From DAIUCA01 sp964613675 (GTDB lineage Bacteria; Pseudomonadota; Gammaproteobacteria; Competibacterales; Competibacteraceae): a stretch of DNA of 7,394 nucleotides. This document shows positions 1-5,737 of the stretch, in pieces. Below the pieces are notes generated by a model that made no database searches, was not told where the DNA came from, and worked only from the letters and a program-made list of their open reading frames with translations. The DNA lies in assembly GCA_964613675.1 (NCBI GenBank), contig CAZTIH010000128.1, positions 1 through 7,394 on the forward strand, in the 5' to 3' direction. How positions within the stretch are numbered: the stretch's first letter is position 1; every line of letters starts with the position of its first letter. The position numbers and the translations under genes were made by a program.

Positions 1-489
1 CTCCAGTAAGCGCATCGCCGCCAAAAGCTCCCCTTCCGCAAAAGGACGCCGTCGCCCCTCCGCCGCAATCGTCGCCAATGACTGTAAAACATCGAAATCC
101 CCAAAACTGCGGCCAAAATCCGATTCAATCCCCCAAATGGCAACCACAATCGCAGGATCTACCCCATAACGTCGTTCGATGTTCTGCAACAATGTTTGAT
201 GTCGCGCCATCAGCGCCCGTCCCTGCTGAATCCGACGACTGGACACCGCATTGGACAGGTACTGCCACACCGGGCGCGTAAACTCGGGTTGGAAATTGGA
301 GAGTTCAATGACGCGGGGATTGGGGCGCAACCCGCGTAGGGCACCGTCCACGGTTTGGGGTCTCAGACCACTTGCGAGGGCACGAGACCGAAAACTGTCT
401 ATCCACACGCGAAACTCATCCAACGATTGGGCAGAGATTCCTTGGCTCAGCAGTAGACCGCCAATGAGCAGTAAGACGGATTTTTGCAT
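1..489 (-). CDS. mltB: Lytic murein transglycosylase, MltB/SLT_2 type (C-terminus beyond window)
   Basis: Reads in frame from an ATG at 489-487 to the left window edge: 163 residues, missing the C-terminal part. Residues 1-20 form a signal peptide (MQKSV, then a Leu/Ile-rich core ending ISA before QSLDEF). There is no lipobox cysteine, so I infer a soluble periplasmic enzyme rather than an outer-membrane lipoprotein like E. coli MltB. The family hallmark is VAIWGIESDFGRSFGDFDVL at 116-135, where Glu122 matches the catalytic acid of this GH103-like family; EGRRRPFAEGELLAA follows, as in homologues. The family cleaves peptidoglycan glycan strands to 1,6-anhydromuropeptides. The start overlaps the dsbA stop by one base (TAATG), with GGGTGAG just upstream as ribosome site, so it is probably translated with dsbA. 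The symbol is a family-level assignment. Confidence 0.87.
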   Translation of the reverse strand, partial: MQKSVLLLIGGLLLSQGISAQSLDEFRVWIDSFRSRALASGLRPQTVDGALRGLRPNPRVIELSNFQPEFTRPVWQYLSNAVSSRRIQQGRALMARHQTLLQNIERRYGVDPAIVVAIWGIESDFGRSFGDFDVLQSLATIAAEGRRRPFAEGELLAAMRLLE

Positions 490-1148
490 TACTCACCCGT
501 GACCGTAGCTTGGGCCGCTTTGGCTTGTCGTTCGCGTTCGAGGAGTTCGTTAATGATGCCCAAGAGTTGCCCGTTGTTGGGGACAAAGCCTGGCCCCGTG
601 ACATAACGGCCATTGACAATCAACGTAGGTACGCCCTCCAGTCGATAGCGTCGGGACAGCTCCACCGATTGATTGACCTGCGTTCTCACACCGAAAGCCC
701 GCCATGCCCGTTCAAAATCCCCCTGCTGAACTCCCAGTTGACCGAAGAGGGCCGCAATTTCCGCTTCTGTCGTGAGGCGTTGGCGTTTTTGGTGAATGGC
801 TTCAAACACCGCCGCTGATGCCTGTTCTTCGATCCCTAGGGCCTGTGCCGTGTAGAAAATGCGGGCGTGGATGGCCCAAACATCGTTGTCCTGTGCCCGA
901 AACGCGGCCGGAATTTTGCGATAACGCACATCGTCGGGCAGGGTCGTTTTCCAGGTTTGGACGACGGGATACAAGTTGTAACAGTGACCACAGCCGTACC
1001 AGAAAAAGTCGATGACTTCGAGGGTATTGGGGTCTTCGGTGCGTTGAGGGGTGGGCAATTCTTGGTAGGGCGCCCGCTGCGCGAGACCGTCATTGAGCCA
1101 AAAGAGGCCGAGAACGACCAGTAATCCGAGTAGGTGGCGTTGCATCAT
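489..1148 (-). CDS. dsbA: Thiol:disulfide interchange protein DsbA
   Basis: A 219-residue periplasmic thiol oxidase that introduces disulfides into exported proteins and is normally reoxidised by the membrane protein DsbB (not in this window). From the chosen start, residues 1-23 are a signal peptide (MMQRHLLGLLVVLGLFW...GLA). The active site is CGHC at 53-56 in FFWYGCGHCYNLYP; E. coli DsbA has CPHC. The cis-proline is Pro174 in EGVPTLIVNGRYV, and the segment between the two halves is the usual helical insertion. Total length is normal for the family. The frame is open back to an ATG at 1256, but that would put 36 non-hydrophobic residues before the signal peptide. The ATG at 1148 has GGAG six bases upstream and starts directly at the signal; the next ATG (1145) is equally possible. 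It is followed by a transglycosylase gene overlapping by one base. Confidence 0.93.
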   Translation of the reverse strand: MMQRHLLGLLVVLGLFWLNDGLAQRAPYQELPTPQRTEDPNTLEVIDFFWYGCGHCYNLYPVVQTWKTTLPDDVRYRKIPAAFRAQDNDVWAIHARIFYTAQALGIEEQASAAVFEAIHQKRQRLTTEAEIAALFGQLGVQQGDFERAWRAFGVRTQVNQSVELSRRYRLEGVPTLIVNGRYVTGPGFVPNNGQLLGIINELLERERQAKAAQATVTGE

Positions 1149-1154
1149 GAAAAT

Positions 1155-1158
1155 CTCC
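1155..1158 (-). promoter_or_regulatory. Ribosome binding site of dsbA
   Basis: GGAG on the minus strand, six bases before the ATG at 1148-1146 and nine before the adjacent in-frame ATG. It supports starting DsbA at its signal peptide rather than at the far upstream ATG at 1256. Confidence 0.6.
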
Positions 1159-1176
1159 GTTCGAGGAAGAGGATGA

Positions 1177-1263
1177 GAGAACCTCGGGGGGAGTCCCAAA
1201 GGTGCGGGGGAATGTTGCCGCCCGACCGTAGCGACTTCAATTAACTTGTCCGCCATTCAGGGG
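1177..1263 (+). pseudogene. Possible remnant of a TnpB (IS200/IS605 OrfB) C-terminus
   Basis: The plus frame starting at 1177 reads ENLGGSPKGAGECCRP and then TVATSINLSAIQGN. This resembles the end of some TnpB proteins, where a NAAxNLxNLG helix is followed by an ACGExxRP-like tail. The frame has a stop (TGA, 1174-1176) directly before it, so only the last part could survive, and the RuvC catalytic residues are absent. The main support is position: it lies just upstream, in the right orientation, of an IS200/IS605-like right end. The similarity is from memory and is weak alone; the segment may simply be non-coding leader of dsbA. Confidence 0.22.
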
Positions 1264-1302
1264 AACCTCCGACTGACCGAAAGGCGCGACGAGGGCAGCG
1301 AA

Positions 1303-1336
1303 GCGTCTCTGTCCTTTAGGGCGGAGCGGATGTCAA
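1303..1336 (+). mobile_element. IS200/IS605-like right end (orphan, no transposase)
   Basis: An imperfect hairpin, CTCTGTCC-TTTA-GGGCGGAG (1307-1326; eight pairs, two of them G-U), is followed after CGG by ATGTCAA ending at 1336. Elements of the IS200/IS605 (TnpA Y1 / TnpB) family carry a subterminal hairpin and often end in TCAA, and hairpin-GG-ATGTCAA is a form I recognise for their right ends. In TnpB systems the same segment is the 3' end of the omega guide RNA. A second copy at 6399-6428 in the same orientation matches at 21 of 30 positions by hand alignment. No tnpA or intact tnpB is in the window, so this is a relic or a non-autonomous element. It lies between the divergent dsbA and liv genes, 42 bases before the livHM start, so it may affect either promoter. 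Confidence 0.5.
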
Positions 1337-1378
1337 CTATCTTTCACTTTTTCCCCTAGGCGACAACGCAATTTATCC

Positions 1379-3163
1379 ATGACGGCGGCTCTCATTACTG
1401 CGCTTGCTTCGGCGTCGAGTTTATTTCTCGTCGCGGTCGGACTCAGCCTGATTTTTGGCATCACTCGCATTGTTCACTTTGCGCACGGTTCTTTTTACTT
1501 GCTCGGTGCCTACTTCACCGTGTCGTTGACCCCCCTAACGGGGTTTTGGGCAGCCCTCCTGTGGGCACTGCTGGGGTGTGCGCTGTTGGGAATTCTCCTC
1601 GAACGGCTCCTCATTCGCCATTTCTACCAAACGCCCCCCCTTTACCCGTTACTCGCCACCTTTGGGGTCGTGTTGATGGTGCAGGACATTGCCCTCTTGA
1701 GCTTCGGTGCCGAACCCCTCATTGGGCCACGTGCCCCCGGATTAATCGGTCGAACGACCCTCGGCGGTGTACGCGTTTCGCTTTTCGATTTATTTCTCAT
1801 CGTCACGGCGGGGGGGACTTTGCTCGGGCTGCACTTTGGGTTGCGCGTGACCAAATTGGGGGTACAGCTTCGCGCCGCAGTGGCGGACCGAACCATGCTG
1901 GGGGCGTTGGGCGTGTCTCCCACGGGACTGTGGATGCTCGCATTTGGCCTCGGGAGCGCCTTGGCCGGTTTGGGAGGCGCGTTGCAGTTACCCAAGGGCG
2001 AGGCCCATTTACAGATGGATCTACAGATGATCGCGGATGTGTTTGTGGTGACGGTTATTGGGGGACTGGGTTCGTTGGTCGGGGCATACTTCGCGGCGTT
2101 GTTGATTGGCCTATTGCGCACGGGAACGGCGATTTTTGGCCAATGGCAACTCGGCAGCATCGCTTTGTGGCAACTCGAATTGGCCCTAATTTTTCTGTTG
2201 ATGGCGTTAATTTTGTCGCTACGGCCCCAAGGGCTATTGGGACGCCTCGAAGAGTCTGCCGAACCGTCACATCGTCCCCATCCCGTGGTCAACGGCGATC
2301 TAGCGGCCGCCCTCGCTTTTGGCAGCCTACTCGTATTGGCCTGGGGATTTGGCCGTTACGGACTGCATTTGGCGACGGAAGCGCTGAGTTTTGCCTTGTT
2401 GAGTGCGAGCATTCAGTTACTGATTGGGTGGAGCGGTACCGTGTCGTTTGGCCATGCCGCGTACTTTGGGTTAGGGGGGTACGGCCTTGCCTTGGCCATG
2501 ACGCGCTGGGATTGGTCCCTAGAATGGGCGTTTTTCGTCGGCATTGGGCTCTCGACGGGCATTGCGGCGGGGTTTGGCGCATTGTGTTTACGACGAAGTG
2601 GGGTGTACGGCGCCATGTTGACCTTGGCCTGTGCGCAATTTGTGTACGCCATTGCCTTCCAGTGGGTGAGCGTGACGGGGGGCGATAATGGGATTGTGGG
2701 AATTCGCGCCACGGCCCCGTGGGATTCGACGGCGTCCCTATTCGTCTTCGCGTTCACCCTTAACCTCTTGGTGTTCTTGGGACTGCGCTATTTGCGGACG
2801 ACGGCGTGGGGCTATGCGTTACAGGCCCGACGCGACCACCCCTTGCGTTCCGAGGCCAGTGGGCTACCGACACCATGGCTCGGATGGAGCGCGTTTGTGT
2901 TATCGGGGGCGTTGGCGGGCATCGGCGGGGGACTGCTCACCCTGTTGAAGGGCAATTTGACCCCGGCGCTCCTCGCGATTCCGTTGTCGGTGGACGCCCT
3001 AGTCATGGCATTACTCGGCGGAATTCATCAAATCGGCGGAGCGTGGTTGGGGGCGGTGCTGTTCACGGTTCTAAAAGCCGAACTGGTGAGTTACACCGAT
3101 CATTGGCGACTGGCATTGGGGAGCTTAATCGTGGTGCTGAGCGTGTGGGCGTCGCGGCGATGA
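1379..3163 (+). CDS. livHM: Fused LivH-LivM permease of a branched-chain-amino-acid-type ABC importer
   Basis: One 594-residue inner-membrane protein carrying both permease domains that are usually separate proteins of about 300 residues each. Residues 1 to about 285 are LivH-like: LIFGITRIVHFAHGSFYLLG at 24-43, the ATPase-contacting segment GVQLRAAVADRTMLGALGVS at 161-180, and GGLGSLVGAY at 228-237. A short hydrophilic linker rich in E, S, H and P (about 288-305) leads to the LivM-like half: GWSGTVSFGHAAYFGLGGYG at 350-369, TGGDNGIVGI at 433-442, and a second coupling segment GYALQARRDHPLRSEASGL at 478-496. Both halves are strongly hydrophobic throughout. The start matches the expected LivH N-terminus, although no strong Shine-Dalgarno precedes it. 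The stop overlaps livG by four bases. The family imports leucine, isoleucine, valine, urea or other small amides and acids; the substrate here is unknown because no binding protein is adjacent. Confidence 0.92.
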   Translation: MTAALITALASASSLFLVAVGLSLIFGITRIVHFAHGSFYLLGAYFTVSLTPLTGFWAALLWALLGCALLGILLERLLIRHFYQTPPLYPLLATFGVVLMVQDIALLSFGAEPLIGPRAPGLIGRTTLGGVRVSLFDLFLIVTAGGTLLGLHFGLRVTKLGVQLRAAVADRTMLGALGVSPTGLWMLAFGLGSALAGLGGALQLPKGEAHLQMDLQMIADVFVVTVIGGLGSLVGAYFAALLIGLLRTGTAIFGQWQLGSIALWQLELALIFLLMALILSLRPQGLLGRLEESAEPSHRPHPVVNGDLAAALAFGSLLVLAWGFGRYGLHLATEALSFALLSASIQLLIGWSGTVSFGHAAYFGLGGYGLALAMTRWDWSLEWAFFVGIGLSTGIAAGFGALCLRRSGVYGAMLTLACAQFVYAIAFQWVSVTGGDNGIVGIRATAPWDSTASLFVFAFTLNLLVFLGLRYLRTTAWGYALQARRDHPLRSEASGLPTPWLGWSAFVLSGALAGIGGGLLTLLKGNLTPALLAIPLSVDALVMALLGGIHQIGGAWLGAVLFTVLKAELVSYTDHWRLALGSLIVVLSVWASRR

Positions 3164-3867
3164 TGCAGGCTATTGGTTTAACCAAACAGTTTCAGGGCGT
3201 CACGGCGGTGTCTGAAGTGAATTTCACGCTCTCTCCTGGGGAACGGGTGGCCTTAATTGGGGCCAACGGCGCGGGGAAGTCGTCGTTATTTGGGTTACTG
3301 GGCGGGCAGGTGCGACCGACCCGAGGGACTTTGCTACTCGATCAGCGCCCCATCACCCACTGTTCCCCCCAACAACGTCATCGCCTCGGCATTGGTCGCA
3401 CCTTCCAACAGGCGGCGGTGTGGCCTGCCTTGACGGTGGCGGAGAATTTGGCCCTAGCGGCAGCGAATCCGTTTTCGTGGCGACGGCTGCGGATTTCCCC
3501 CGCCGATTTACCGGTCCCGCTTCGGGGATTGGCGCATAGTCGTTGTGACGAGTTGGCCTATGCGGATCTCAAGCGGGTGGAACTGGCCCTCGTGTTGGTT
3601 CAGCGACCCCGCATCCTTTTATTGGACGAACCGACCGCCGGCATGGGAGCGCAGGAGCGACAGGCCCTGTTTAGCGACGTCGAAGCCTATCTCGACACGC
3701 ATGAGGCTGGTTTATTGTTTACTGAACATGATTTATCGGCGGTTTTTGCCCATGCAACCCGACTGATGGTGTTACATCACGGGAGACTCATTGCGGATGG
3801 CCCGACGGCGACGGTGCAACAGGATGTGGCGGTGCGACGGGCGTATTTGGGGGACGAACCGCTATGA
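3160..3867 (+). CDS. livG: ABC importer ATP-binding protein, LivG type
   Basis: A 235-residue cytoplasmic ATPase, one of two that power the LivHM permease. In order: Walker A GANGAGKSS (34-42), Q-loop Gln83 in GIGRTFQQ, an ABC signature region ELAYADLKRVELA (131-143), Walker B ILLLDEPTAGM (152-162) with catalytic Glu157, and H-loop His190 in FTEHD. It ends RRAYLGDEPL, like LivG proteins. Two features are unusual. It is about 20 residues shorter than E. coli LivG, the loss falling between the Q-loop and the signature. The second glycine of the signature (YG in most LivG) is Ala135, codon GCG at 3562-3564. The frame is open well upstream, but overlaps livHM; the ATG at 3160, in an ATGA overlap with the livHM stop, fits the family start. 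An ATG three bases later is possible. Confidence 0.9.
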   Translation: MMQAIGLTKQFQGVTAVSEVNFTLSPGERVALIGANGAGKSSLFGLLGGQVRPTRGTLLLDQRPITHCSPQQRHRLGIGRTFQQAAVWPALTVAENLALAAANPFSWRRLRISPADLPVPLRGLAHSRCDELAYADLKRVELALVLVQRPRILLLDEPTAGMGAQERQALFSDVEAYLDTHEAGLLFTEHDLSAVFAHATRLMVLHHGRLIADGPTATVQQDVAVRRAYLGDEPL

Positions 3868-4631
3868 CGTTCATCCGATTAGGGCGCGAAGTAGCCGAAC
3901 GCCTTCCCCCCGAAGGAACCGATACGACCGTCATCCGATTAGCGGGACTCACCGCAGGTTACGGGGGCGCTACCGTCCTCGAACCGCTCACGCTCACCTT
4001 GAACGGTGGCGAAGTAATGGCGTTGGCGGGACACAATGGCGCGGGCAAATCGACATTATTAAAGGCCATGATGGGGTTAACACCTTGGTCGAAGGGCGAC
4101 ATTTTTTGGAATGATTCTCCTATGGCCACGCTTTCGACGGCGCAACGTGCACGACGGGGACTGGGCTATGTGCCTGAGGAACGGCGGATTTTCGGGCCAT
4201 TGACGGTGTACGAGAATTTAACGGTGGCGGCGCGACGCCCTTCCCCCTCAACCCTGATGGCTTGGGAGGTATCGCGGGTATTTGAGCTGTTTCCGCCCCT
4301 CAAACCCCTAATTCATCGCGTAGCAGGACGCTTATCGGGGGGGGAACAACAGATGTTGGCGATAGGCCGTGCCCTCATGACGCAACCGGCTTATTTACTG
4401 CTGGACGAACCGTTACAGGGCCTAGCACCGCGTTTAGTGACGGCGGTGATTGAGGCGATTCACGAACTCAAGGCGGCGGGACTGGGGATTCTTCTCGTCG
4501 AACACCACGACACTTTTTTAGCGCAGGTGGCGGATCGGGCGGCGTGGATGGCGCGGGGGCAACTCCTAGAGGTCGATGGCGTCCATGAATTAGCGGTTCA
4601 TCGTCAACGTGCACTGCAAAATGACCGTTGA
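3864..4631 (+). CDS. livF: ABC importer ATP-binding protein, LivF type
   Basis: A 255-residue second ATPase of the importer. Walker A is GHNGAGKST (56-64). The Q-loop region GYVPEERRIFGPLTVYENL (101-119) has Glu in place of Gln, as is usual in LivF. The signature is a perfect LSGGEQQ (157-163), Walker B is YLLLDEPLQGLAP (177-189) with catalytic Glu182, and H-loop His214 lies in LLVEHH. The start ATG overlaps the livG stop (ATGA), so coupled translation is likely. Relative to typical LivF, which begins a few residues before the LxxGYG strand, there is an extension of about 20 residues (MTFIRL...EGTD) ahead of VIRLAGLTAGYGG. Its first codons echo the bases 60 further on (see the repeat entry). 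The signature is encoded through a run of eight Gs (4337-4344). It is the last gene of the operon. Confidence 0.93.
   Translation: MTFIRLGREVAERLPPEGTDTTVIRLAGLTAGYGGATVLEPLTLTLNGGEVMALAGHNGAGKSTLLKAMMGLTPWSKGDIFWNDSPMATLSTAQRARRGLGYVPEERRIFGPLTVYENLTVAARRPSPSTLMAWEVSRVFELFPPLKPLIHRVAGRLSGGEQQMLAIGRALMTQPAYLLLDEPLQGLAPRLVTAVIEAIHELKAAGLGILLVEHHDTFLAQVADRAAWMARGQLLEVDGVHELAVHRQRALQNDR
3871..3942 (+). repeat. 60-base-spaced direct repeat at the livF start
   Basis: TCATCCGATTAG occurs at 3871-3882 and again at 3931-3942, exactly 60 bases (20 codons) apart and in the livF frame, encoding F-IRL and V-IRL. Including the ten bases before each copy, about 17-18 of 22 positions match (GCTATGACGT against GATACGACCG), so the second copy resembles the start codon region with ATG changed to ACG. 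The 48 bases between the copies are unrelated and include a CCTTC-CCCCC-GAAGG hairpin (3902-3916). The simplest reading is an in-frame insertion or duplication that lengthened LivF; chance is not excluded. Confidence 0.45.
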
Positions 4632-4644
4632 GTGCGGGGGCGTT

Positions 4645-4770
4645 TTCGTCGGAACCGACGCCTGTGGATTAAAAAACCCTTCACGACCTTCGTTGAGACC
4701 GACGCCTGGAAATCCGAAGAACTGCCCTTCACGACCTTCGTTGAGACCGACCCATGTGGATTAAAAAACC
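4645..4770 (+). repeat. Three-unit direct repeat array upstream of and overlapping msrP
   Basis: A 27-base sequence beginning CCCTTCACGACCTTCG and ending GAGACCGAC is identical at 4677-4703 and 4725-4751, a 48-base period. A third, diverged unit lies upstream: TTCGTCGGAACCGACGCCTG (4645-4664) matches 4689-4708 at 17 of 20 positions. Units one and three are each followed by TGTGGATTAAAAAACC (4663-4678 and 4755-4770), while the middle unit is followed instead by GAAATCCGAAGAACTG. The last unit contains the msrP start codon and codons 1-6. It fills the whole gap between livF and msrP. One plus frame reads PFTTFVETD twice and one minus frame reads SVSTKVVKG twice, but I do not think it is a gene. 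The first unit contains a small palindrome, CGTCGG-AA-CCGACG (4647-4660). Confidence 0.85.
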
Positions 4771-5737
4771 GTCCGATATTGATCCCCGCGACATTACCCC
4801 GCCGGAAGTTTGGCGCCGTCGCCGACAACTCATTGCCGCTGGAACGGCAGGCACTGGCATCCTTTTAGGGGCCAAATGGCTGTGGGGGGCTGCGCGGGCC
4901 ACTCCGAACACCGACATTCGAGGTCGATTAGGGGCCCAAATCCCCGATATTCAACCCACGGAATGGCGCACGGATGAACCGTTGACGAGCTTTGAAAACA
5001 TCACGAGTTACAACAATTTTTACGAATTAGGCACGGGTAAGAGCGATCCCAAAGCCAACGCCCACCACTTAAAACCGCGTCCTTGGCGGGTGACGGTGGA
5101 CGGGCTGTGTGAGGCCCCGGGCGAGATGGATATAGATGACCTCCTGCGACGGTTCCCTCAAGAGGAGCGCATCTATCGGCTGCGATGCGTAGAAGCATGG
5201 GCGATGGTGATTCCGTGGGTAGGGTTTCCGCTGGGCGATTTTCTGAAACTTTTCAAGCCTTTATCTCAAGCGAAGTATGTAGCATTCCAAACGCTGCTCG
5301 ATCCGACCCAACTGCCGGGACAACGGCGTCCTGTGCTCGATTGGCCTTACCGCGAGGGCTTACGTCTCGACGAAGCGATGCACCCGTTAACAATTTTAGC
5401 GACCGGCCTATACGGTGAAGTGTTACCCAACCAAAATGGTGCCCCCTTACGCCTGGTTGTCCCCTGGAAATACGGTTTTAAGAGCATTAAATCCATTGTA
5501 CGGATGACTTTCGTGGAAAACGAGCCGTACGCGACCTGGAACCAGATGCAGCCCCGAGAGTATGGATTCTACGCCAATGTCAATCCCGAAGTAGATCACC
5601 CTCGTTGGAGCCAGAAAACGCATCGAATGGTTGGAGAGGGATTATTTTCACCGCGTCGCCCCACGCAGCTATTTAATGGTTACGCAGAAGAGGTTGCCCA
5701 TCTCTATACGGGGATGGATTTGCGCCAGTGGTACTGA
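4754..5737 (+). CDS. msrP: Protein-methionine-sulfoxide reductase catalytic subunit MsrP (YedY)
   Basis: A 327-residue periplasmic molybdoenzyme that reduces both diastereomers of methionine sulfoxide in oxidised envelope proteins, with electrons from MsrQ. The N-terminus MWIKKPSDIDPRDITPPEVW resembles other MsrP leaders and runs into a twin-arginine signal, RRRRQLIAAG (21-30) plus a hydrophobic stretch to about residue 48, so folded export through Tat is inferred. Cys145 in ERIYRLRCVEAWAMVIPWVG is the molybdenum ligand position. Other family blocks are SYNNFYELG (85-93), GLRLDEAMHPL, NGAPLRLVVPWKYGFKSIKS and EYGFYANVNPEVDHPRWSQ. Length is normal. The start lies inside the last unit of the upstream repeat array, with only a weak GAG eight bases before it. 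It overlaps msrQ by one base (TGATG). Confidence 0.96.
   Translation: MWIKKPSDIDPRDITPPEVWRRRRQLIAAGTAGTGILLGAKWLWGAARATPNTDIRGRLGAQIPDIQPTEWRTDEPLTSFENITSYNNFYELGTGKSDPKANAHHLKPRPWRVTVDGLCEAPGEMDIDDLLRRFPQEERIYRLRCVEAWAMVIPWVGFPLGDFLKLFKPLSQAKYVAFQTLLDPTQLPGQRRPVLDWPYREGLRLDEAMHPLTILATGLYGEVLPNQNGAPLRLVVPWKYGFKSIKSIVRMTFVENEPYATWNQMQPREYGFYANVNPEVDHPRWSQKTHRMVGEGLFSPRRPTQLFNGYAEEVAHLYTGMDLRQWY

Noticed and set aside
120..140. Possible frameshift near the catalytic motif of the transglycosylase
   Set aside because: On recounting the C-run at 130-134 (five Cs), the frame continues cleanly as AIWGIESDFG to the window edge.
1149..1256. N-terminal extension of DsbA from the ATG at 1256 (begins MADKLIEV)
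   Set aside because: It would bury the signal peptide behind 36 hydrophilic residues; the ATG at 1148 has a good GGAG and starts at the signal.
1331..1336. TTGACA on the minus strand as a -35 box for dsbA
   Set aside because: No acceptable -10 at 16-18 bases (GACAGA at 17), and the hexamer is explained as part of the IS-end motif; TTGACA also recurs in the second copy at 6428-6423.
1315..1343. Candidate plus-strand promoter for livHM (TTTAGG, 17 bases, TATCTT)
   Set aside because: The -35 matches consensus at only three of six bases and overlaps the hairpin; too weak to annotate.
1546..2688. Long open frame (about 380 codons) inside livHM on the same strand
   Set aside because: Low-complexity Arg/Gly/Trp-rich translation with no domains; a frame shadow of the clear permease reading.
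4647..4660. CGTCGG-AA-CCGACG palindrome as a terminator for the liv operon
   Set aside because: Stem of six with a two-base loop and no T-run following on either strand.
4677..4751. Two identical 27-base repeats with a 21-base spacer, suggestive of a CRISPR array
   Set aside because: Only two perfect copies, a spacer shorter than normal, a third unit with different spacing, no palindromic repeat of the usual kind and no cas genes.
4604..4828. Minus-strand open frame with SVSTKVVKG twice
   Set aside because: Same repeat array on the other strand, overlapping the livF end and msrP start antisense; no independent evidence of coding.
4632..4868. Open plus-strand frame starting GTG, containing PFTTFVETD twice
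   Set aside because: It is made of the repeat array and then runs out of frame through the start of msrP; no family resemblance or good start site.
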